A stretch of 14,795 bases of DNA from an uncultured Treponema sp. (lineage in GTDB: Bacteria > Spirochaetota > Spirochaetia > Treponematales > Treponemataceae): NCBI GenBank assembly GCA_937885475.1, contig CAKZZR010000161.1, positions 1-14,795 on the forward strand, read 5' to 3'. Under the pieces are notes generated by a model. It saw nothing but the letters and a program-made list of their open reading frames with translations, did no database searches and had not been told where the DNA came from. A program made the position numbers and the translations under genes. This document shows positions 1-5,001 of the stretch, piece after piece (positions within the stretch are counted from its first letter, which is position 1; each line of letters begins with the position of its first letter).

Positions 1-365
1 TGGACGACTTTGGTGACGGCTATGCGTCGCTCAACGTGTTGCAGGACATCAGTTTTGACCTGATTAAACTGGACATTGGCTTTATGCGCAAGTTCAATCC
101 GTCCGGTAAAAACGGTGTCATTCTGCGCACCTTGCTGAGCATGTCAAAGGAACTGGGCATTCACACGCTTGCAGAAGGCATTGAGACCAAAGAGCAGTTT
201 GAATTCCTAAAGCAGTACGGCTGCGAAAAAATTCAGGGATTCTTCTTTGGTAAGCCCATTCCCACGTCTGAGCTGTTGGAGCAACTGGCGCAGGGTAAGG
301 CGCTGACAAACGAAAGCCCGGAGACGGCGCAGGCGTTTGAAGACAAAGTAAAGCCGATGCAATAG
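1..365 (+). CDS. EAL-domain c-di-GMP phosphodiesterase, C-terminal part (cut by window start)
   Basis: Reading in frame from base 3, the peptide begins D-D-F-G-D-G-Y-A-S-L and continues with F-D-L-I-K-L-D, A-E-G-I-E-T and Q-G-F-F-F-G-K-P. These are the late motifs of the EAL fold: DDFGxGYxSL carries catalytic metal-binding aspartates, the K of KLD is a catalytic lysine, and the E of AEGIET is a conserved glutamate. EAL enzymes hydrolyse cyclic di-GMP to pGpG. The motifs seen suggest an active enzyme, but the EAL signature itself and any GGDEF or sensor domains lie outside the window. After the domain there is a tail of about 25 residues rich in A, E and K. The next gene, an HPt protein, starts 21 bp after the stop and is probably co-transcribed, which would link c-di-GMP turnover with a phosphorelay. 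Confidence 0.93.
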   Translation, partial: DDFGDGYASLNVLQDISFDLIKLDIGFMRKFNPSGKNGVILRTLLSMSKELGIHTLAEGIETKEQFEFLKQYGCEKIQGFFFGKPIPTSELLEQLAQGKALTNESPETAQAFEDKVKPMQ

Positions 366-386
366 GCAACGAACAGGGAGAATGCT

Positions 387-731
387 ATGCTGACAAAAGA
401 CGCATTGCTTGCATACGGCGCGGACTACACCACGGGAATGACGCGCTGTCTGAACAAAGAAGATTTTTACTTTAAGATGATAAAAATGGTGGCGGCAAAT
501 GAAAAATTTGACTCGCTGGGAAAAGCGCTTGCGGCAAAAGACCTGAAGACGGCGTTTGATGATGCGCATGCGCTTAAAGGCGTAGTCGGAAACGTTGCGC
601 TTACGCCCCTGTTTGCCGCGATTGAAGAAATCGTAGAGCCGTTGCGCCGCGGAGAGGACAACGATTATACGGCGACCTACGCAAAAATCATGGACTTAAA
701 GAAAAAACTGGATGAGATTATCGCGCAATAG
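387..731 (+). CDS. HPt-domain histidine phosphotransfer protein
   Basis: This 114-residue protein has the size and pattern of a free-standing HPt four-helix bundle. The phosphorylatable histidine is H61 in A-H-A-L-K-G-V-V-G-N, the typical HxLKGxxxN context. The remainder is helical, with a charged C-terminal helix ending K-K-K-L-D-E-I-I-A-Q. HPt proteins shuttle phosphate between receiver domains of hybrid kinases and response regulators in the cytoplasm. The ATG is preceded by an AGGGAG ribosome-binding site. It follows the EAL gene by 21 bp, so the pair is probably one operon. The partner kinase is not in the window. A CheY-like regulator at 11873 is a conceivable target, but nothing in the sequence ties them together. 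The stop abuts the palindromic element at 734. Confidence 0.9.
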   Translation: MLTKDALLAYGADYTTGMTRCLNKEDFYFKMIKMVAANEKFDSLGKALAAKDLKTAFDDAHALKGVVGNVALTPLFAAIEEIVEPLRRGEDNDYTATYAKIMDLKKKLDEIIAQ

Positions 732-733
732 TT

Positions 734-868
734 ATGGGCATCTCTAGAAATTCGCTAAAGCGACTTTCTAGAGAGTGCCTGCGAGTTTTAAGTCGTTGTA
801 ATATCACGACTTAAAACATCGCATTTTCAAAGTTATCTCTAAAAATTGCAATTTTTAGAGATTCCCAT
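734..868. repeat. 135-bp palindrome-rich, MITE-like element with terminal inverted repeats
   Basis: Three hairpins lie in a row. The first, 741-774, has 10-bp perfect outer arms (TCTCTAGAAA/TTTCTAGAGA) enclosing TCGCT-AA-AGCGA. The second, 781-822, has arms GTTTTAAGTCGT/ACGACTTAAAAC extended by GCGA/TCGC past a one-base bulge. The third, 835-862, is a perfect 28-bp palindrome. The ends are near-identical inverted repeats: 734-752 matches the complement of 850-868 at 17 of 19 positions. A 32-base exact copy of the left end recurs at 3688. No coding frame is present. It could also terminate the EAL-HPt transcript, but no T-run follows the first stem. Confidence 0.75.
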
Positions 869-945
869 ATCTATAAAAATAATGATAAATGTAACAGATG
901 TATATGTCAATAAAATAATTGATAAAAGCTGATGAAGCTGTAGGA

Positions 946-1304
946 TTAGGCACATCCTACAGCAAATTGGTTTTCTCTTTCTATGGTTTTTCCGTAATCT
1001 GATGAAGTAAAATCAGTGTTTACAGTTTTGTAACTTCATTTTGCATTGGAAATCGGTACAGAAAAACCAAATCCTACCTTTCCGCTGAGCTTTTGAAGTC
1101 CTTTGGGAGTTGACTCTGGAAAATAATAGTTTTCAATTATCATAAGAAGCGTAAGCCCAAAAACGCATTGCCGTCAAGCACAAGAGAACCAATCTGTACG
1201 GGATGATAAAGCGACATACGCATATTGCATGCGGATTTTTGAGGAATAGCAAGGCGGGGGAATAGTATTCGGAAATCAACTCTTACTTCCCCAACTCCCC
1301 GCAT
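946..1304 (-). pseudogene. decayed gene remnant (frameshift plus in-frame TGA)
   Basis: On the minus strand a protein-like reading runs from an ATG at 1304 to a stop at 1140-1142, including M-S-L-Y-H-P-V-Q-I-G-S-L-V-L-D-G-N-A-F-L-G-L. It then continues in another frame from about 1143 (M-I-I-E-N-Y-Y-F-P-E ... G-F-G-F-S-V-P-I-S-N-A-K). An in-frame TGA lies at 1036-1038, and the reading resumes as S-Y-K-T-V-N-T-D-F to a final stop at 946-948. The alternating polar and hydrophobic composition would suit an exported beta-rich protein. The first segment also resembles the start of a tRNA-dihydrouridine synthase (LYHPv-IG-L-L-GN-FL), but the following residues do not continue that family. The call rests on reading continuity only. 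The proposed ATG overlaps the end of the XRE gene by 22 bp. Confidence 0.4.
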
Positions 1305-1639
1305 TGCTCCACAATTTTTAACGCTGTTTTTTGCTTGCCCAATGGTAATGACTCTAAAGTTTGTATGACCGCATGATATTTTTTGTATAATTCTAATTGC
1401 TGATTTTCATTTTGTGAAAGGTCGGATTCTTTGTTTTCTGATTGTGGCATTTCTAAGAGATATTCCAAAGAAACTCCCAAAACTTTTGAGATACGCAACG
1501 CATCAATGGCATACGGATTTGAGTTGCGCTCTATGGCACGATTGATTGTGGCAACAGGAACATCGTTTTTATACGCAAGTTCTTTTCGTGAGATATTTTG
1601 AAAATCCAGTTCGTAGCATACTTTTTTCCAAAAAGACAT
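1283..1639 (-). CDS. XRE/CI-type helix-turn-helix transcriptional regulator
   Basis: The protein has 118 residues from the ATG at 1639 (M-S-F-W-K-K-V). An upstream in-frame ATG at 1702 is rejected because its 21 extra residues are encoded by the operator region. Residues 15-62 form the HTH: S-R-K-E-L-A-Y-K-N-D-V-P-V-A-T-I-N-R-A-I-E-R followed by A-L-R-I-S-K-V-L-G-V-S-L-E-Y-L-L, the standard ending of the XRE/lambda-repressor domain. The 55-residue tail is polar and then helical, perhaps for dimerisation. It is divergent from the small acidic protein and lipoprotein genes, with nested inverted repeats in the shared promoter region, so it probably represses both directions. The class is clear; the inducer and full regulon are not. 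Confidence 0.85.
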   Translation of the reverse strand: MSFWKKVCYELDFQNISRKELAYKNDVPVATINRAIERNSNPYAIDALRISKVLGVSLEYLLEMPQSENKESDLSQNENQQLELYKKYHAVIQTLESLPLGKQKTALKIVEQCGELGK

Positions 1640-1656
1640 ATTTAATAATAGAATAA

Positions 1657-1755
1657 AAACTTTTGTCGCACACTTCACTATTTTGGTAACTTGTGTTACC
1701 ATAAATCACAATGCGACAAAAGTTTCTTAAACATAAAATTTGAAATATTGTCGCA
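1657..1755. promoter_or_regulatory. operator region between divergent genes: three TTGTCGCA boxes and a nested palindrome
   Basis: A 14-bp perfect inverted repeat has arms at 1657-1670 (AAACTTTTGTCGCA) and 1712-1725. Nested inside is TGGTAAC-TTGT-GTTACCA at 1684-1701, almost centred on the same point. A third TTGTCGCA box lies at 1748-1755, just before the ribosome-binding site of the rightward gene. Repeated boxes in a divergent promoter next to an XRE regulator are the usual layout of an autoregulated switch. The exact -10 and -35 elements are not clear; CATAAAAT near 1731-1738 is a possible rightward -10. Confidence 0.7.
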
Positions 1756-1771
1756 AAAGGAGGACCTTTTT

Positions 1772-2044
1772 ATGGATGAATCTGGATTCAGCCAATCTTT
1801 GGAAGCTGATGAAAATAATTTGACAGATAACGGAATTAATTTTCGTATCAGCAAAGGAAGAAAAGCGGAGGAAATTCTGGGAATGGATTTAGATGATGTT
1901 GTGAGTTCTGACAGCACAATGCTTTCTGCATTGGAAAAATTGCAGATTCATGAGGATTCAACTCACAATCCTATGCAGAATGCAGTTCGAAAGTATTACA
2001 TTTTCCGCAACGGAAAAGAATTTCCGCGAAAGAAAGATGTATAA
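1772..2044 (+). CDS. small acidic protein of unknown function
   Basis: This is a 90-residue product starting M-D-E-S-G-F-S-Q. The start is chosen because AGGAGG (1758-1763) sits 8 bp ahead of it; an in-frame upstream start at 1691 would read through the operator. I do not recognise a family. The first two thirds are acidic and serine/aspartate-rich (G-M-D-L-D-D-V-V-S-S-D-S). The last third is basic and aromatic (R-K-Y-Y-I-F-R-N-G-K-E-F-P-R-K-K). There is no signal peptide or membrane segment, so it is probably cytoplasmic. It is the first gene rightward of the XRE operator, 24 bp ahead of the lipoprotein gene, and probably shares its transcript. It may be an adaptor or antirepressor for the local regulator, but that is a guess from position only. 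Confidence 0.7.
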   Translation: MDESGFSQSLEADENNLTDNGINFRISKGRKAEEILGMDLDDVVSSDSTMLSALEKLQIHEDSTHNPMQNAVRKYYIFRNGKEFPRKKDV

Positions 2045-2068
2045 ACTAAAAATAAAAGGATGGATTTT

Positions 2069-3484
2069 ATGAAAACAAAGTACAAATTTTTTTGCTGTTT
2101 CGCGATTACAACTCTTATCGCTACTTTGGTGTCTTGTGTCTCAATGCTATATGGGGATAAAGGTCAGAAAATAAATCAGGATATGCCCAAAAATCTTTCA
2201 AACTCAGAATATTGCGATTACAAAGTTGAAAAATACAAGTTTCCAGACGGAAAAGTCGCTGATGTCTATGTGTTTGAAAATATCAAAGACCAAGCTGTTT
2301 GGCTCAATCTTCAAAAATTTGCTTTACAGGACGATGAACGAAAACATTACAAAGAACGAATTGATTATGCTCAAAAACAACTTGCTTACTATTCTGAGTC
2401 AAAGAATTATAGTGAAAAAATGATTTCCATGTACAAAGATACAATTGACGAATACAATTGGCGCTTAAATGTAAAAGGGCCGATGACACCGTTTTATCAG
2501 CAGTATACTAAGCTGTTGGAGCAGTACGGCGGTCAAAAAGAGTTGCTTAAGCTGGCAGAAGAACAAAGTGAGCTTTTTGTCGTTTCTTACTACAAAGTAG
2601 AAGAGTTGGGCGCACTTAGCGACTGCATAGTGGGAAATTATGCGTCGGCATGTTATGAAGATGCAAAAGGCGTGTATTGGCTGCGGTTTTCTCCGCCGGA
2701 GGATTTGGTCGCGCTTCGCGGCAACAAAAAGGAGCAGACTCTGCACAGCGGCGAAGTCGGCTACGAGGTAGTGTTCATTCCGCGCGAGATGTATCCGAAG
2801 ATTGAGCCGCCGAAGCTGACTCCGGCGAAGGTTACGCCGCTCAATCCGAACAGTCTCCCCGATTCCGACCGCAATTTGAATCCTGTCACGCCGTCTGGAA
2901 ATGGAGCGTATTACTACGATGAGGCTTTGGCATACCAGCTCCAGTGGCTTGCTGTAAAAATTGCTTGTAAAGGCATATATGATATGGCGTACACGGGCGA
3001 TTTCAGCGCGAAAAATCCGACGGATTACTACAAAACGAGTTTTATCAAGCAATATCTTGCATCGAACGACGGGCGCGCTTCCAAAGGGACAACGCTTTTT
3101 GAGGGCATTTGCTTTGATTATGCGGATTTTGCATATCAGGAGCTGAAGGACAACAAGAGCAGCTATTCGCCGCGAATCTCGAAGTTCTATATGGTCGGCA
3201 CGTTCAAGGATGCGAACGATATTATCGCGTATCGGATTGCGGCGAACGGCGAAGCGTCGGATATGAAGATAAATCAAACGCCCGTCGTTGTCTTCTCGCA
3301 CAATCACATTCGCGCGCACGACGGAGCAACGAATCACGCGTGGTTCTGGGTGCAGGCGACTGACGGCACGGTGTATTGGGTAGATCCGACATGGACGGAT
3401 AACTTAGGTCGCCCAGTTTACGGAATTGTACGCGGCGGTCAGGAGATTCAACTTCCATACGCTCAAAGTCTTTGTGTAAAGTAA
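2069..3484 (+). CDS. lipoprotein with C-terminal transglutaminase-like (papain-fold) domain
   Basis: The start is taken at the ATG at 2069, 8 bp after AAGGA, rather than the in-frame ATG at 2060. The N-terminus K-T-K-Y-K-F-F then a hydrophobic stretch and lipobox L-V-S-C predicts lipidation at C23. Residues about 70-175 are charged and helical, possibly coiled coil. A proline-rich linker (P-K-L-T-P-A-K-V-T-P) lies near 248-257. The C-terminal 130 residues carry a transglutaminase-core triad: C348 in G-I-C-F-D-Y-A, H423 in N-H-A-W-F-W-V and D439 in W-V-D-P-T-W. Such domains act as transglutaminases or cysteine proteases; the substrate here is unknown. Base composition changes within the gene, about 30% G+C at 2341-2400 and about 60% at 2701-2760, so it may be a fusion of segments of different origin. 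A terminator follows. Confidence 0.82.
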   Translation: MKTKYKFFCCFAITTLIATLVSCVSMLYGDKGQKINQDMPKNLSNSEYCDYKVEKYKFPDGKVADVYVFENIKDQAVWLNLQKFALQDDERKHYKERIDYAQKQLAYYSESKNYSEKMISMYKDTIDEYNWRLNVKGPMTPFYQQYTKLLEQYGGQKELLKLAEEQSELFVVSYYKVEELGALSDCIVGNYASACYEDAKGVYWLRFSPPEDLVALRGNKKEQTLHSGEVGYEVVFIPREMYPKIEPPKLTPAKVTPLNPNSLPDSDRNLNPVTPSGNGAYYYDEALAYQLQWLAVKIACKGIYDMAYTGDFSAKNPTDYYKTSFIKQYLASNDGRASKGTTLFEGICFDYADFAYQELKDNKSSYSPRISKFYMVGTFKDANDIIAYRIAANGEASDMKINQTPVVVFSHNHIRAHDGATNHAWFWVQATDGTVYWVDPTWTDNLGRPVYGIVRGGQEIQLPYAQSLCVK

Positions 3485-3535
3485 TAGCCTTTGTATTAAG
3501 GTAACCTCGAAAAACTGTGTTTAAAATCTATTGTT

Positions 3536-3577
3536 CCCGCCCTTAAATCAATTTTTTTGACTTTTGGGCGGGTTTTT
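3536..3577 (+). terminator. Rho-independent terminator after the lipoprotein gene
   Basis: Perfect arms CCCGCCC (3536-3542) and GGGCGGG (3566-3572) are followed by TTTTT (3573-3577). The 23-base loop is AT-rich and partly self-complementary. It lies 52 bp past the lipoprotein stop. Confidence 0.8.
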
Positions 3578-3595
3578 ACTGTTCCCATAAATGCA

Positions 3596-3618
3596 TATCC
3601 GCCGGGAACAGGCGGATA
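3596..3618. repeat. hairpin TATCCGCC/GGCGGATA in the spacer
   Basis: An 8-bp perfect stem with a 7-base loop (GGGAACA). The loop can instead pair with GTTCCC at 3581-3586, giving two competing folds. There is no T-run on either side in the right position, so it is not called a terminator. Confidence 0.4.
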
Positions 3619-3687
3619 GAAAAAAAGAAATTAATACGCGATTTTGTCAATGTCCTGGACAAGTATGAGATTTTAAATCAAAAATAA

Positions 3688-3719
3688 GGGCATCTCTAGA
3701 AATTCGCTAAAGCGACTTT
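3688..3719 (+). repeat. truncated copy of the 135-bp palindromic element
   Basis: This is a 32-base exact match to 736-767 (starting GGGCATCTCTAGAAATTCGC). It stops within the first hairpin, so the closing arm and the two other palindromes are missing. It ends about 50 bp upstream of the mntA promoter. Confidence 0.8.
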
Positions 3720-3770
3720 AATCTGTAATAGACAGCAATAAATTATTTCTATTCCAAAGCCCTCTTTTCA

Positions 3771-3779
3771 TGCTATAAT
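3771..3779 (+). promoter_or_regulatory. extended -10 promoter of the mntA-hepT operon (probably leaderless)
   Basis: TGCTATAAT is a perfect extended -10 (TGnTATAAT). No good -35 is present, which is usual for this class. The -10 ends only 6 bp before the mntA ATG at 3786, so transcription would start at or next to the A of the ATG. There is no room for a ribosome-binding site, which predicts a leaderless mRNA. Confidence 0.65.
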
Positions 3780-3785
3780 ATTGCT

Positions 3786-4187
3786 ATGGATGAATCAGAG
3801 AAAATCATTCAAATTTTGACAAATTATTTTTCTCAAAAAGAAGATATTGATACTGTGCTGCTTTTTGGGTCTTTTGCAAAGAAAACCTATAATAAGCATA
3901 GTGACATAGATATTGCCATTCATTCAGCGTTACCCCTTGATTATGAAAAACTTTCAAAAATTCAAACAGAGCTTTCCTTTTTGACTCATCGTGAAATTGA
4001 TTTGGCAGATTTATCCAAGGCAGAAGGAATTTTTTTGTATCAGATAATGACAACAGGAATAAAAATAAAAATATCTCCGTCAGTTTTTGTAAGATATCTT
4101 ACAAAGGCTCTTTGCTTTAAAGAAGATTTTTTACCCACAATAGAATATGCCCGCCAAGAAAAAATCAGGAGATTTGTAAATGGATAA
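3786..4187 (+). CDS. mntA: MntA-like minimal nucleotidyltransferase antitoxin
   Basis: This 133-residue protein has the MNT signature G28-S29-x10-D40-x-D42 (L-F-G-S-F ... S-D-I-D-I-A-I), with a likely third metal aspartate at D72 in R-E-I-D-L-A-D-L. In characterised MntA-HepT systems the MNT protein neutralises the HEPN RNase toxin by AMPylating a tyrosine next to its active site. All three acidic residues are present, so it is probably catalytically competent. Length fits the family. The stop overlaps the hepT start by 8 bp, so the two are translationally coupled. The gene is AT-rich, unlike gyrA, and flanked by repeat fragments, which is consistent with an acquired module. Confidence 0.88.
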   Translation: MDESEKIIQILTNYFSQKEDIDTVLLFGSFAKKTYNKHSDIDIAIHSALPLDYEKLSKIQTELSFLTHREIDLADLSKAEGIFLYQIMTTGIKIKISPSVFVRYLTKALCFKEDFLPTIEYARQEKIRRFVNG

Positions 4188-4590
4188 GGATGTAATACAG
4201 ACAAAACTGGAAGCTTTGATTCGTTGTGTTCACAGGGTAGAATCACAAAATATTGGTTCGCTAGAAGATCTTGAAAAAAATCTCGATAAACAAGAAATTA
4301 TTATTTTGAATTTGCAACGAGCTGTTCAAATTTGTGTTGATATTGGAAATCATATTCTTTTAGATTATAAAACTTCAACCCCTTCAACAATGTCCGAGAC
4401 TTTTAAATATCTTGCACAGAATAATCTTATTGATCCAAAAAACGCCGAAGATTTAAGTCATGCTGTAGGCTTTAGAAATATTGCCGTTCATCAGTATGAG
4501 AATATAGATTGTAATATTGTGTATGAAATAATCACAAAGCACTTAGAAGATTTTAAGCAATTCTCAGCATCAATTTTGAAATTGATTTGA
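4180..4590 (+). CDS. hepT: HepT-like HEPN RNase toxin
   Basis: This 136-residue all-helical protein carries the HEPN active-site motif R99-x4-H104 followed by x-Y106 (F-R-N-I-A-V-H-Q-Y). That is exactly the RX4HXY form whose tyrosine is the AMPylation target of MntA in known systems. Other family features are visible: L-Q-R-A-V-Q-I-C-V-D-I-G-N-H near 45-58 and E-T-F-K-Y-L-A near 73-79. HepT toxins are RNases. The start overlaps the end of mntA by 8 bp (ATGGATAA), the standard order for this pair. The motifs are intact with no frameshift. It may serve plasmid-like addiction or phage defence, neither of which can be told apart from sequence. Confidence 0.88.
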   Translation: MDKDVIQTKLEALIRCVHRVESQNIGSLEDLEKNLDKQEIIILNLQRAVQICVDIGNHILLDYKTSTPSTMSETFKYLAQNNLIDPKNAEDLSHAVGFRNIAVHQYENIDCNIVYEIITKHLEDFKQFSASILKLI

Positions 4591-4800
4591 AAAATAAATG
4601 CAAAAGAGCTGAATGAGATTTTAGGAATAATTGATTCAAATGCGGATAGAACAACCTTAAATGGCAGACCATTGTTGAGAATAATCTGTTTGTAAAACAT
4701 GTTGATTGCTGTAGACACCAAAATTCCAAGTGCTGCCAAAAATGACAATATATCCTACCGCTCGTTAGTTTTATAAACCCTAGAATTCAATCTTTTTAAA
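4591..4800 (+). other. gene-free spacer with a short coding-like remnant and a palindrome half-copy
   Basis: Directly after the hepT stop and in the same frame, 34 codons read K-I-N-A-K-E-L-N-E-I-L ... S-N-A-D-R-T-T-L-N-G-R-P-L-L to a stop at 4693. The pattern recalls one degenerate ankyrin repeat (xxGADxxxxxxxGxxPL). It has no start or ribosome-binding site of its own and is best read as debris. At 4759-4771 the 13-mer CGCTCGTTAGTTT exactly matches half of the palindrome in the cobalamin riboswitch at 11226-11238. Confidence 0.3.
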
Positions 4801-4809
4801 TGCTATAAT
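4801..4809 (+). promoter_or_regulatory. extended -10 promoter of gyrA
   Basis: TGCTATAAT is identical to the mntA extended -10, and the preceding A is shared too. The start point would be near 4816, giving a leader of about 185 nt before the gyrA ATG. No convincing -35 is visible at the expected distance. Confidence 0.55.
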
Positions 4810-4847
4810 TATATGCTAATCAAAAAATGCGCAAGGGATTGTAGTGG

Positions 4848-4977
4848 TTGCCCGAACGGGCAATTCCGAAATGGCGGTGGTTGAGATGGTTGAGCTTGTC
4901 GAAATCTCGAAACCACCAGAATGCAGGAATGAAGTGTAAACGGAACCACGAAAAGCCCGATAGACCGCTTGCGGGCT
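4848..4977. repeat. cluster of hairpin repeats in the gyrA leader
   Basis: Three structures lie between the promoter and gyrA. First is TTGCCCG-AA-CGGGCAA at 4848-4863. Second is a stem at 4876-4917 with arms GGTGGTTGAGAT and ATCTC-GA-AACCACC around the core TTGAGCTTGTCGAAAT (4890-4905). Third is AGCCCG/CGGGCT at 4954-4977. The 16-base core recurs exactly at 11672-11687 in another hairpin. It resembles the TTCGACA(A/G)GCTCA type of dispersed REP-like repeat common in many bacteria. A 64-codon open frame here is an artefact of the repeat. Confidence 0.7.
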
Positions 4978-5001
4978 ATGCGCCCAGAATAGGAAACAAA
5001 A

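Noticed and set aside
1036..1038. Selenocysteine codon (TGA read through)
   Set aside because: No cysteine-like active-site context or obvious SECIS hairpin follows, and the same frame has a second defect upstream.
1140..1217. Start of a tRNA-dihydrouridine synthase gene
   Set aside because: The first 20 residues resemble the family but the next residues lack the A-P-M/V-A-G motif, and the reading continues better as another protein after a frameshift.
2465..3337. Long open frame of 290 codons on the minus strand
   Set aside because: It is antisense to the lipoprotein gene in its GC-rich part, rich in arginine and isoleucine without motifs, and has no start signal.
4133..4141. DnaA-box-like sequence in the mntA gene (TTACCCACA)
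   Set aside because: It is a single site with a mismatch inside a coding region, far from the perfect pair at 7739.
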